64,000 nucleotides of DNA from Chitinophagaceae bacterium (GTDB taxonomy: Bacteria; Bacteroidota; Bacteroidia; Chitinophagales; Chitinophagaceae), in contig JADKAJ010000006.1 of assembly GCA_016719165.1 (NCBI GenBank), forward strand, positions 67,903-131,902. Direction: 5' to 3'. Positions 54,077 through 62,567 of this stretch are shown here, piece after piece. A program made the position numbers and the translations under genes. Within the stretch, counting starts at the first letter, position 1; the number at the start of each line of letters is the position of its first letter. A model generated the notes under the pieces. The model was not told where the DNA came from, searched no databases, and was given only the letters and a program-made list of their open reading frames with translations.

Positions 54077-55135
54077 ATGAAATTTGAAGCTGTAACGATA
54101 AAAGATATTGCAAAAGCCCTGGGTTTGTCTACCTCTACAGTGTCCCGGGCATTGAGGGATAGCTACGAAATAAGTCCTGAAACGAAGAAACTGGTACTGG
54201 AATATGCCGAAAAGATCAATTATCACCCCAACCCGATAGCGCTGAGCCTGAAGGAGAGGAGAAGCCGTTCCATTGGCGTCATTGTTTGCGAGATTGCCAA
54301 TAGTTTCTTTTCACAGGCAATCAATGGCATCGAGTCAATCGCCAATAACAATGGTTATAATGTTATCATCTCACAAAGCCGGGAATCTGCCGACAGGGAA
54401 TTGCTGAACCTGCAATACCTTACTTCCCGTTCTGTTGACGGACTAATCATATCTGTATCAACAGAAACGAAAGATTTAGGCTATTTCAGGGAACTGCATG
54501 ACAGGGGAATGCCCATTGTCTTTTTTGACCGCATTGTCGATGAAATTGAAACTCATAAAGTAATTGTAGACAATTTCAAAGGGGCATATGATGCCACAAC
54601 ACATCTTATCAAATGCGGCTACAAACGGATTGCGACCGTTTGTAATGCGGCTGTTTTATCCATTGCAAAGGAACGGCTGGCGGGTTATAAAGCAGCGCTT
54701 ACTGATAACGGGATGGAAATAAATGAAGCCCTGATAAAATATTGCCAGCATGGAGGAATGATAACGGATGAGGTTGAGGAAGCCGTGCAGGAGTTGTTTA
54801 ATGCCGGGCAAAAACCGGATGCTATTTTTGCCTCAGCCGATAAACTCACGACAGGATGCCTGCGAATATTAAAGGCGAAAGGCCTGTCTGTACCGGATGA
54901 TATCGGGTTGATTGGTTTTTCCAACAGTGAGCTGACTGAATTATTAGATCCACCGCTCTCTATCATAAAACAACCGGCTTTTGAAATGGGTGAAATTGCC
55001 ACCAGCCTTTTATTGCAGCTGATAGAAAGTAAACGACCTGTTACCGACTTTGAAACCAGGGTGCTTTCTACCGAATTACTGATCCGGGAGTCTACCAAAA
55101 AACAGAAACAGAAAGCAAAAGAAATAGCCTCCTGA
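54077..55135 (+). CDS. LacI family transcriptional regulator
   Basis: 352 residues. The N-terminal HTH VTIKDIAKALGLSTSTVSRALRDSYEISPET and hinge ALSLKERRSRS precede a periplasmic-binding-like effector domain (IGVIVCEIANSFFSQAINGIE; DAIFASADKLTTGCLRILKAKGLSVPDDIGLIGFSN). Divergent from SusC, with an operator-like dyad between them. It is the only regulator in the locus and the probable controller of all three pectin units; the inducer is presumably a uronate or KDG-type metabolite. Confidence 0.94.
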   Translation: MKFEAVTIKDIAKALGLSTSTVSRALRDSYEISPETKKLVLEYAEKINYHPNPIALSLKERRSRSIGVIVCEIANSFFSQAINGIESIANNNGYNVIISQSRESADRELLNLQYLTSRSVDGLIISVSTETKDLGYFRELHDRGMPIVFFDRIVDEIETHKVIVDNFKGAYDATTHLIKCGYKRIATVCNAAVLSIAKERLAGYKAALTDNGMEINEALIKYCQHGGMITDEVEEAVQELFNAGQKPDAIFASADKLTTGCLRILKAKGLSVPDDIGLIGFSNSELTELLDPPLSIIKQPAFEMGEIATSLLLQLIESKRPVTDFETRVLSTELLIRESTKKQKQKAKEIAS

Positions 55136-55150
55136 CATAAAATGGATTGG

Positions 55151-55172
55151 CCCCGGATTTCCCGGGGTTTTG
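55151..55172 (+). terminator. Terminator after the LacI gene
   Basis: CCCCGG (55151-55156) pairs with CCGGGG (55162-55167), then TTTTGTTTT; 15 bp past the stop. Confidence 0.8.
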
Positions 55173-55285
55173 TTTTGGAACACTACAGTTCAGCGGCTAT
55201 ATTTGCACTCCCAAACTAAGGGTGGCAACTCTCCCGATAGGGCTAGGGAAAGGCTACAGACCAGGGGATAGGGTTTAAAAAATAG

Positions 55286-55359
55286 GGGGGTTTAGCTCAG
55301 CTGGCTAGAGCGTTTGCATGGCATGCAAAAGGTCACCGGTTCGACTCCGGTAACCTCCA
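55286..55359 (+). tRNA. tRNA-Ala, anticodon GGC
   Basis: 74 bases fold into a cloverleaf: acceptor GGGGGTT/AACCTCC (one G-T), D stem GCTC/GAGC, anticodon stem TTTGC/GCAAA with loop ATGGCAT (anticodon GGC, reads GCC Ala), T stem ACCGG/CCGGT with loop TTCGACT, and discriminator A. No CCA is encoded. The 3' half (from 55312) is duplicated at 62568, marking an integration target. Confidence 0.95.
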
Positions 55360-55730
55360 CTGAAAACCAATGTTTTATAAGATTAACGAATATCTATTTA
55401 GTACCATAATTATACAATTGGGTACGAAATGGGTACGAAAAATCTAAAAGGTACCGTAAGTATTGAAAACATTGGTGGAAGAATAAGGTTAAGATGGAGA
55501 TTTCAACAAAAGAGATTTTCACTTAACCTTTTTCATTTTAACAGAGTTAATTTCCTTAATGCAAAAGTTATTGCTGTCAATATTTAACCGCCAAAAGTGG
55601 TTATGTGTATATTTATGTGAGTAATGAGAGCCCCGTAAATGTGTTCTTTGACAACCTGCAGGTAGTACATACAAGGAGTGCCATACTGGAAGAAACGCAT
55701 TACTATCCGTTCGGGTTAATAATGCAGGGA
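55312..55730. repeat. Left direct repeat (att-like; tRNA 3' half + int remnant + RHS start)
   Basis: Matches 62568-62985 almost base for base through the tRNA half and integrase fragment (differences are single-base homopolymer changes), then with substitutions in the RHS part. The attachment core is probably in the tRNA T-arm region. Confidence 0.85.
55429..55587 (+). pseudogene. Integrase N-terminal fragment (Arm DNA-binding domain)
   Basis: A 52-codon frame from an ATG inside GGGTACGAAATGGGTAC: GTVSIENIGGRIRLRWRFQ then KRFSLNLFHFNRV. This is the pattern of the N-terminal arm-binding domain of tyrosine recombinases that insert at tRNA genes. After NFLNAKVIAVNI it stops where RHS sequence begins, so the catalytic part has been deleted. 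It is copied (with frameshifts) at 62685. Confidence 0.65.
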
Positions 55731-56606
55731 ATATCAGGCAAGGCGTTAGCTTTTGGAAATCCTAATAACAAATTAAAATACAACGGTAAAGAAGAACAAC
55801 GTCAGGAGTTCTCTGATGGTAGTGGATTAGATTGGTTGGATTATGGGTTTAGGATGTATGATGCACAAATAGGTAGATGGCATACACCTGACCCGTTACA
55901 GGAAGATGAATATGGTTTTGAATTGGAAAAAGCCATTAAGGAAGAATATGGAGAGGATGAGGCATCAAAAGATAATTGGCAAGAATTTAAAAAACAAGGA
56001 GAAGGCTTTTCCGCACTTTTTAGCCCCAGAGTTTTAACCGCAGACAACTCACCGATACATTACAATAGCAGCCCATATGCATATGTGTTAAACAATCCAT
56101 TAAAATATGTTGATTTATTAGGTCTTGATACAACTGTATCAGGTGTTAAGCTAACCGATGATGAATGGAAACACCGTGCAACTGTTACAAGTAAAAAAAC
56201 TAGTAGTGGAATTAATCCTTGGGGTCCTGTTTTAATTGCTGGTGGTCAACCTTGGCTTAAAAAAAGATTTGTTACTCCCGGCTCATCGCCTGGCACATCT
56301 GTTTTCTCAAAATATCTTCCAAAAATAATTACAGTGCAATCTCCAGTAAGGTTGCCTACAATTGTAGCTAATAAGTCTGGGGTTCGGGTGGTATACACAA
56401 AAGTAGCGGGTAGATTTTTGGCAAGATGGTTGCCTGGGGTTGGCTGGGTTTTATTAGGAAATGACATTTGGAAGAACAGGAAAGAAATCGGGGCTTTTTT
56501 TAATCAATGGGGTAATAATATAGCCGATGAAGTAACTGGTATATTTTCCGAGGAGAAGGTTGACCGTATAAAATTTATAAATAATGTAGCAGGGGTTACA
56601 AGGTGA
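55605..56606 (+). CDS. Truncated RHS protein tip 1 with unknown C-terminal toxin domain
   Basis: The frame starts at a GTG and continues open upstream into the junction, so the gene is a 5'-truncated RHS. VFFDNLQVVHTRSAILEETHYYPFG and DAQIGRWHTPDPL are the RHS core-repeat end, and YVLNNPLKYVDLLGLDT closes the core (about residue 175). The following 155 residues are the variable tip; a Trp/Leu-rich stretch VAGRFLARWLPGVGWVLLGND is its most distinctive part. The toxin type is not recognised. A DUF1493-like gene follows after 13 bp, the usual place of an immunity gene. Confidence 0.8.
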   Translation: MYIYVSNESPVNVFFDNLQVVHTRSAILEETHYYPFGLIMQGISGKALAFGNPNNKLKYNGKEEQRQEFSDGSGLDWLDYGFRMYDAQIGRWHTPDPLQEDEYGFELEKAIKEEYGEDEASKDNWQEFKKQGEGFSALFSPRVLTADNSPIHYNSSPYAYVLNNPLKYVDLLGLDTTVSGVKLTDDEWKHRATVTSKKTSSGINPWGPVLIAGGQPWLKKRFVTPGSSPGTSVFSKYLPKIITVQSPVRLPTIVANKSGVRVVYTKVAGRFLARWLPGVGWVLLGNDIWKNRKEIGAFFNQWGNNIADEVTGIFSEEKVDRIKFINNVAGVTR

Positions 56607-56619
56607 TTTAATTTATTTT

Positions 56620-56958
56620 ATGAGAGATGATATTTTAATAAAAATTATTTTATTAGTAGAAAAAAGAATGGGTAAATATCAAATGCCCATAGTAAGAGAA
56701 ACTGCATTGGAGAAAGATTTAGGTATATCTGGTGACGATGCAGTAGAGTTTCTTATGGATTTTTCTAAAGAGTTTAATGTTGATATGTCCAATTTTGATA
56801 TTAAGAAATATTTTTTTCCTGAAGGGGATTCTATTCTACCTGCTATAGTTAGGTTATTCACAGGGAAAAGACAAAGGAAGCAAAAGGAGTTACGATTAGG
56901 AGATTTAGAAAAGGCAGTGATAGCGGGACGATTAGATGAAGAAATAATAAACAGTTAA
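56620..56958 (+). CDS. DUF1493-like protein, candidate immunity to RHS tip 1
   Basis: 112 residues. ETALEKDLGISGDDAVEFLMDFSKEFNVDMSNFDIKKYF has the acyl-carrier-like helical pattern of DUF1493, a family often next to RHS or other contact toxins. It starts 13 bp after tip 1 on the same strand, so an immunity role is inferred. Confidence 0.75.
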   Translation: MRDDILIKIILLVEKRMGKYQMPIVRETALEKDLGISGDDAVEFLMDFSKEFNVDMSNFDIKKYFFPEGDSILPAIVRLFTGKRQRKQKELRLGDLEKAVIAGRLDEEIINS

Positions 56959-57109
56959 AACAATAAAGCCTGGCGATGCCGGACTTCTAACTGTAATTTC
57001 ATGATTGGTTATTGATCAGTACAAACGATGGACTATCTTTCATTGTAAGCTCCCGTTTTTTTTCGGAACACAATCAATAACGGAGATAAGTGTAAGCATT
57101 TTTGCAAAT

Positions 57110-57409
57110 TTACCAGTGAATAAGTTTGGAGGAAATAAACTCACAAATAATCAGTTCATCCGCAGATTCAATAAAGACGATTGTATACTTCTTTTTGTAG
57201 GGAAGACATTTATAGCCTAACGCAAGCCGAACGGGTTCTTTACAAAGGTGATACGATTTTCTTGCATCAGCCATTTTAATAATGTAATCATACACATTGT
57301 CAGCAAATTTTTCTGCCGTCGCTAACAAGCCTTTTGATTCAATGTATAAGGCGATAGCCGCAATATTTTCGGCAGCAGCAGGTTCTATTCTTATTTTTCT
57401 GCTGCCCAT
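57110..57409 (-). CDS. ParE/RelE-family toxin
   Basis: 99 residues with the ParE layout: KIRIEPAAAENIAAIALYIESKG (paired helices), RLALGYKCLPYKKKYTIVFIE and the final strand ADELIICEFI. Such toxins inhibit gyrase or cut mRNA. Its start overlaps the small upstream antitoxin by 19 bp. It lies between RHS tips 1 and 2 and may stabilise the island. Confidence 0.85.
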   Translation of the reverse strand: MGSRKIRIEPAAAENIAAIALYIESKGLLATAEKFADNVYDYIIKMADARKSYHLCKEPVRLALGYKCLPYKKKYTIVFIESADELIICEFISSKLIHW

Positions 57410-57561
57410 TTATTAATTAGCTTTTTACTATATGCCCTGGCTTCTTTTACTGATAATAATCTTGCCGGTCTTGTTTTCAATGCTGCTTTTTTTTGTAGTT
57501 CCTGATATTCCTTTTCAGGCAGCAGTACATATTTCTTTTTATCTATTACTATTTGTGTCAT
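57391..57561 (-). CDS. Small antitoxin partner of the ParE-like toxin
   Basis: 56 residues from ATG 57561 to TAA 57391, just upstream of and overlapping the toxin by 19 bp. The sequence (MTQIVIDKKKYVLLPEKEYQ, then KTRPARLLSVKEARAYSKKL) has a short N-terminal strand and basic C-terminal helix, as in antitoxins paired with ParE. Position and overlap are the main evidence; the family is not certain. Confidence 0.75.
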   Translation of the reverse strand: MTQIVIDKKKYVLLPEKEYQELQKKAALKTRPARLLSVKEARAYSKKLINKWAAEK

Positions 57562-57898
57562 ATTCTAAAGGTACAAAATATTTTGAACCAGATGACCGTA
57601 TTACCGGTCCTGTACCCCATATATAGAGTACTGTCATACAGTTAGGCATCAGCTGAAAACGAAGTATAGAATTGGATGCCTATTTACTTTTTAACAGAGA
57701 CTCAGAAGAATGAGCGGGGCAAGAAATTATTTTTAAATACAGAAAACAAGATTCTGGCCAAGGCCAGTGCTTTATTATTTACGGCTCTTATAGAGCCGAT
57801 ACTTCGTTGCAATCGAAGCATAATCCTATATCTTTTTTAATTTATTGAGGACTACGGACAAGATGGGGGTGCCGGGCTTTTGTATTTAAATATCCCCA
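57562..57898. other. 337-bp gap in the island
   Basis: No gene seen. A short GGCTC/GAGCC hairpin lies near 57782-57796. It presumably holds the TA promoter. Confidence 0.5.
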
Positions 57899-58381
57899 TT
57901 ATAATTTAGACCACTTCTTTGCCATTTCCAATTGTATATCTTCATTCAGTTCCTTTCCTTCTCCCGGATTCTTTCCTTCTCGCATCAACTCTAATGCTTC
58001 CGAAAAATATTCTTCTAAGTTTTTGATATATCCCTCCAGGTCAAAATTCTTAATCTTCTTGTCTGCAAACTTTTTTGTTTCCTCAACCACCTGTTGGGCT
58101 ACATACGTTAACAATGCTTCTCCTTCCAATGATTGGATAGTTTCGTAATCTATAGCAAACAAACTACCTATACTTTTGCTCTTTCGGCCGTAAGTGGTTC
58201 CTATACCAAAGCTTGCCCAAAAAACAGAATCCCCACTCATTGGATGATATACTATTTCTTTTACCGCCTCCCCAAAATATTTATTCTGAAAATGATATAT
58301 CATACCTGACATATACTTTGCTACATATACGGTTTTATCCCACATGCTTTGTGAAAAATTCGGGTTACAATAAACTGTCAT
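57899..58381 (-). CDS. Hypothetical protein, candidate immunity to RHS tip 2
   Basis: 160 residues, no recognised domain. It starts 11 bp downstream of RHS tip 2 on the same strand, which is why it is read as the immunity partner. The C-terminal half is helical and charged (FADKKIKNFDLEGYIKNLEEYF, given in part). Confidence 0.6.
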   Translation of the reverse strand: MTVYCNPNFSQSMWDKTVYVAKYMSGMIYHFQNKYFGEAVKEIVYHPMSGDSVFWASFGIGTTYGRKSKSIGSLFAIDYETIQSLEGEALLTYVAQQVVEETKKFADKKIKNFDLEGYIKNLEEYFSEALELMREGKNPGEGKELNEDIQLEMAKKWSKL

Positions 58382-58392
58382 AGTCTCAATTT

Positions 58393-59355
58393 TTATCTGA
58401 ACATTTTATTCATTGGTGGTAGTTTCCCATTTTCCCTATAGTACTTTATAATCAGCGTTGTTTCTATAAATCTTGCTGCAATTTTATTTTTTGTATAAGC
58501 GACAGGGACTCCTATAGTATTCGGCGGAACTTGACCTTTGGTGTATCTGGCAACTAAAGTTGATGGGCCTATAATGAGTGGCTTAGACGTAATTCCGATT
58601 TTCGCAATATCGCCTGTATTTAACGGGGTTACCGTGGGCTTAATTTTACCAAACATTCCTCCCCACTCAACATCAAGTGCTGCCGTAGGGCCTGATGCAA
58701 CAATATTATACACTTGATAATCGGCACCGGGAATTTTATTTAACTCTGCAACAATTACATCTACATATTCGGCCAGTAAATCAAGCTGCCCTTGTAAGGC
58801 TGGGTCTGATAACATCGCCAGCCATATGGCTTGTAACTGGTCGGCCATATAGTTATCGTGAGTTAGAGTGCCTTCAATGCTCTCCCTATTCTGATATATT
58901 GTAAATCCAAAAGTAGCGGCAGCAACAACTCCCGGGCCATAAGCAGCAAATTTTGAACTGAAGTTAGCAGTAGCCGCCAAATCAGCAGTGGTAGTCAACA
59001 TTAATCCAAGAACAGGTGTTACCGAAGAAGAGCTTTTTCTTTTCCCTGGTGCAAGAACCAAATTATCCAACTGCTTAGTTTCACCTCGTTCACCATTTAC
59101 AACTGTATCTTTTAACCCTAATGGGTCATTGCGAAGTATAGGATTGTTTGAACCAAATACATAAAGCGAAGAACTAAATACAACCTCTCCAAGCTTATCT
59201 ATTTGATGGAATCTACCTATCTGAGCATCATAACTTCTGAAAGCAGTTTCATACAAGCTAATATCAAAGTCTGTGTTTAACTCTGTACCTCCATTAAATT
59301 TCCTTTTGTTCTCAGGATTTTCAATTGCCAGTGCTTTAGAAGATATCCCTTGCAT
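58393..59355 (-). CDS. Truncated RHS protein tip 2 with possible GIY-YIG-like toxin end
   Basis: 320 residues. It begins just after the core motif YYYPFGLIMQG; ten codons above the ATG a TGA closes the frame. RHS core: LYETAFRSYDAQIGRFHQID, SNNPILRNDPLGL (to about 80). The variable part ends with AKIGITSKP...ARYTKG...AARFIETTLIIKYYRENGKLPPMNK, a pattern that recalls the URI/GIY-YIG toxins of contact systems (IGxTS, RY, a late Glu and GKLPPxNK). The nuclease call is tentative. Its likely immunity gene lies 11 bp downstream. Confidence 0.75.
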   Translation of the reverse strand: MQGISSKALAIENPENKRKFNGGTELNTDFDISLYETAFRSYDAQIGRFHQIDKLGEVVFSSSLYVFGSNNPILRNDPLGLKDTVVNGERGETKQLDNLVLAPGKRKSSSSVTPVLGLMLTTTADLAATANFSSKFAAYGPGVVAAATFGFTIYQNRESIEGTLTHDNYMADQLQAIWLAMLSDPALQGQLDLLAEYVDVIVAELNKIPGADYQVYNIVASGPTAALDVEWGGMFGKIKPTVTPLNTGDIAKIGITSKPLIIGPSTLVARYTKGQVPPNTIGVPVAYTKNKIAARFIETTLIIKYYRENGKLPPMNKMFR

Positions 59356-59383
59356 TATTAACCCGAACGGATAATAATACCCG

Positions 59384-59502
59384 GTTCAAAGAACTTAACT
59401 ACAAGTTACACAAACTACTGTTGAAATACTACTCAAAAAACGTTCCTGATTGGGCTTTATACCGCAAAGAAAAAAACTTTGACTTAAATGTAATTTATTA
59501 GG
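59384..59502 (+). other. Short coding remnant next to tip 2
   Basis: The plus strand reads FKELNYKLHKLL, then KNVPDWALYRKEKNFDLNV and a stop at 59502, with no start and directly abutting the RHS start of tip 2 on the other strand. Possibly the end of an immunity or toxin gene cut by recombination. Confidence 0.3.
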
Positions 59503-59526
59503 AGACCTCGAAAGGAAAAAGATTTT

Positions 59527-60036
59527 CTATTTTTTATTAGGATATTTTTCTTTCATTAGTCGAAAAAACTCACAATAATTCTCCGCATAAGGCAAGTGAT
59601 TTAGAAGCATCTTTAAGACATCATTTATTTTTACAGTATTTCCATAGACATCAATGTTTGGTACTTCGTTGATGAAAACTTGAAAACGATAAGCATCGTA
59701 TTTATAACTTCCTTTAACTGTGTCAGACATCATTGAAGTGATTGCTGCATTAATTTGCTTTATGTCTTTCTCTATGTCAATTTTAAAGCTATCAATTCGA
59801 TATAAACTGTCTATGACAACATTCTGTACCCTTATGTCGCCATCATGTAAACCCTGCTTAAATACGCCACTTCCATAATTTGTCAATACAATTTCCTGAT
59901 AACAACCAAATGGGCTCATTATTCTTATTACACAAGATTTAAAAGATGCCCTTTTACTCTCAACTTGATTGTTTCCACAGAGAAGAAATAATGAAGACAT
60001 AATCAATCCTAAAGGAATATAAAATATCTTGTTCAT
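59527..60036 (-). CDS. Putative lipoprotein, candidate immunity to RHS tip 3
   Basis: 169 residues. N-terminal MNKIFYIPLGLIMSSLFLLC looks like a lipoprotein signal with Cys at residue 20. No domain is recognised. It starts one base after the stop of tip 3, the immunity position. If tip 3 acts in the periplasm, a lipid-anchored immunity protein would make sense. Confidence 0.6.
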   Translation of the reverse strand: MNKIFYIPLGLIMSSLFLLCGNNQVESKRASFKSCVIRIMSPFGCYQEIVLTNYGSGVFKQGLHDGDIRVQNVVIDSLYRIDSFKIDIEKDIKQINAAITSMMSDTVKGSYKYDAYRFQVFINEVPNIDVYGNTVKINDVLKMLLNHLPYAENYCEFFRLMKEKYPNKK

Positions 60037-60037
60037 G

Positions 60038-60988
60038 TTAGCGTCTTTTAAGTTGTCCTGGTATTATCTCATATGCAACTCGGACAGGTAAATTATGTTC
60101 CCTTCGAAGTGCGTTCTCATTCGAATAATGGTCTCTCTTAGTATTCTGATACCTTGTACCATAATTTCCAATTCCATGTGCTGTTAGTTCTTCAAGTTGC
60201 ACCCATTCAGTCATCTGTTGCCCTGTGGAAGTTGTATAATTATTCATTTTCTTCCCAATACTTCCTGGAATTGATGCTCCGTCCATTTGAGCAAGAGCAT
60301 GACTTAACTCCTGCCCTAATAATATAAAATCTGGCTGGTCCTCACTTCTAGCTCGTCCATTACCATTATCAGAAACTTGCGTTCTTGGTGCTGCTTCGGG
60401 TCCAAAGGTGACAGTAGTATTATCCCCATCTCCGCTAAAAAAGCCGGCTTTTCCTCCTTCAGGTCCCGCACTGCCGCCTACTAAGTCACTATAATTTACT
60501 GTAACAGTATTTTTATGATCTATCAGCCCCCTTAATAAGGCAGTCCCTTCTTTAAGCTTTATATCTTTATCTTTTGCAAGACTAACAATGTCAACCTTTC
60601 CGGTTTTCGTATTGTATTTCAATTTGTCATTTGTCAGCTTTTGCATAGCTGACATAATAGCTTTCCTTTCTTTGGATGTAAGGTCTCTTAATTTTTTATC
60701 AGTACCATCAGTAAAGTATCCTAATTCTACATCTCTTCCATCTGGGTCAATAAAAACAACAGGGTTATTCAGGGCATATAAATATGGCGAATAAATATTC
60801 CATTTATCAGCAAGAGGGTCAGGTGTTATCCACCTTCCAATCTGTGCATCATACATTCTTGCCCCATAATCTAACCACTCAAGTCCTGAGCCATCGCTGA
60901 ACTCCTGTCTTTGTTCTTCCTTACCGTTGTATTTTAATTTGTTATTAGGACTACCAAAAGCTAAAGCCTTTGAACTTATCCCCGCCAT
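60038..60988 (-). CDS. Truncated RHS protein tip 3 with M91-like metallopeptidase end
   Basis: 316 residues. RHS core at 1-85 (NNKLKYNGKEEQRQEFSDG, ARMYDAQIGRWITPDPL, YLYALNNPVVFIDPDGRD). The C-terminal region resembles NleD-like M91 peptidase tips: GQELSHALAQMDG, EELTAHGIGNYGTR and SNENALRREHNLPVRVAY. The zinc motif HExxH appears as Q-E-L-S-H, so the first ligand is lost. The frame is closed by a TGA 19 codons above the ATG. Immunity candidate starts one base after its stop. Confidence 0.78.
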   Translation of the reverse strand: MAGISSKALAFGSPNNKLKYNGKEEQRQEFSDGSGLEWLDYGARMYDAQIGRWITPDPLADKWNIYSPYLYALNNPVVFIDPDGRDVELGYFTDGTDKKLRDLTSKERKAIMSAMQKLTNDKLKYNTKTGKVDIVSLAKDKDIKLKEGTALLRGLIDHKNTVTVNYSDLVGGSAGPEGGKAGFFSGDGDNTTVTFGPEAAPRTQVSDNGNGRARSEDQPDFILLGQELSHALAQMDGASIPGSIGKKMNNYTTSTGQQMTEWVQLEELTAHGIGNYGTRYQNTKRDHYSNENALRREHNLPVRVAYEIIPGQLKRR

Positions 60989-61093
60989 TATTAACCCGAA
61001 CGGATAATAATGTAAGAGGATGTATCCCTTACCGGTATTGTGTTTTCAAAGAACTAACGTATCGGAAAACCATGTCAAAAATGCGTTTTTTGT

Positions 61094-62174
61094 TCAAAAA
61101 TGGCTCTTGTTTATAAAGGATTCCCCGTAAAGTGCTGCTGGGCTTACTAACTTTTGTTGTGCTGCTTTTACTTTACTGTTCAGATAGTCCTGTACGACGA
61201 CGACATACCGGTAAAACTCCTTACTTCCTGCAGCATGACCTGAGATACGGCGAACAACTGATTCATCGACCCCGAGCATAAGCAGGGTAGTGATAGTGGT
61301 GCGCCGCATGGTATGGGCCGTTATATGATCGCAAAACCGGTAAGTTTGGCCGGCAGCAGTTTTTATTTCGACAGGGCATCCTTGCCGGTGCCGTATACGG
61401 GGAAGCGGATGGTCCCAGCCGGCCCGCCTGATCAATTCTTTACCTGCAGATTGAGGTTGGTCCCAGAGAGGCGTGGCAGCACGAAACGACCAGCTGATTT
61501 ATGATATTTTTGATGATATCCACAGCATAGGGGGGTAGAGGGATACGTACCTCGGCTCCCGTTTTTTGGGTATGCAGCAGCAGGCTTACTTCTTGCTGCT
61601 GGTACTGGAGGTGGATTTTACGTAACTGCATCAGGTCACTATACCGAAGACCTACGGTGCAGCCAAATACAAAGATATCTTTGGTACGCTTCAGGTGAGG
61701 TGGTAATGTGATATTAAATTCTGCACTTGTAATAAGGAAGCTTAATTGCCCAGGAGTAAGGATGACGGGGGTAAACTGTTCAGGCGGTACCCTGAACTTT
61801 TTATGGAACTGACCAACGGGCAGTGCTCTTTCAACAGCGAGGTACTGGAAAAAAGTTTTAAGGATACGAAAAACCGAAGCGGCATAGTTATCAAAAACAT
61901 TTCTTTGCCGGTACAGGTAAAAGCAGAACTGGCGAAAGAAACGGTCCCAATAGTTTTTCTCCTTTTGTATCAGCCGCATGGAATTTCGGTAGAGCAACCG
62001 GATACGAAGTGGCTCCTGCCGTTCACTTTCAAACTGGTTAAGAAGTTTACAGACTGTTTGATACTGCATAAGGGTGTTTTTGTGAATCTTTTTACCGGAA
62101 GGCATGAGACGACGGCCGGCAGCAGATGCATTCATGAATTTTTGAAATTCGGGGAGGAGGAGAATATCTGTCAT
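61094..62174 (-). pseudogene. Frameshifted tyrosine recombinase / integrase
   Basis: Two adjacent frames are one gene. The first (62174-61440) holds an N-terminal SAM-like domain (MRLIQKEKNYWDRFFRQFCFY, given in part) and the first catalytic Arg in GCTVGLRYSDLMQLR, with TQKTG. The second (61435-61094) holds HTMRRTTITTLLMLGVDE, ISGHA and the nucleophile Tyr in KEFYRYV. One A missing in an A5 run (plus 61507-61511) breaks the frame; reading past it restores KYHKSAGRFVLPRLSGTN. It lies about 390 bp from the right repeat, the normal spot for an island integrase. Confidence 0.85.
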
Positions 62175-62567
62175 GACTGAAGGTTTTATAAATGAATAAA
62201 ATCAGCGGAGCAAAATTTCGGAAAGAAGTTACGGTTAGCGGTGTATTTAGGGAAGCATTACGGATTGATGTAAACGGCTGTACTTTGCAATCACTAATCA
62301 GTCATGAATTATAAACTCATGATAATTTTTCCATGCTTCATAAAATTTTATAAGAGAGCAGGGGGCTATTTGGCCATTTGTTTTGGTTGTGGAGTCGGTG
62401 TGGTGTTGAACTGCATTAAAACAATGAGCAGATTTTGATGTTTGGAGATGATTACTGAAATTTACTTTGTAAACACATTTGGGTACGGAATGGGTACAAA
62501 AGTTATCTTTTTGAAATTGGTAAGGTGTTGAAATGCAGGCTGGTAAAGGTTTTTGTAAATTTTACTA
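62175..62567. other. 393-bp gap between integrase and right repeat
   Basis: No gene. GGGTACGGAATGGGTAC at 62481-62497 is a diverged copy of the int-start sequence found in both repeats (55420, 62676), followed by a 13-codon remnant MGTKVIFLKLVRC. It suggests an older integration or an arm-site remnant. Confidence 0.5.

Larger units (their letters stand above)
55312..62567. mobile_element. 7256-bp genomic island integrated in tRNA-Ala
   Basis: Bounded by direct repeats that begin inside the tRNA (55312 and 62568) and continue about 415 bp. It is more AT-rich than the flanking DNA. It carries RHS C-terminal tips with immunity genes, a ParE-like TA pair and a frameshifted tyrosine recombinase next to its right end. 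A second copy of the left-end sequence follows, so elements may be arrayed in tandem at this site. Confidence 0.75.
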
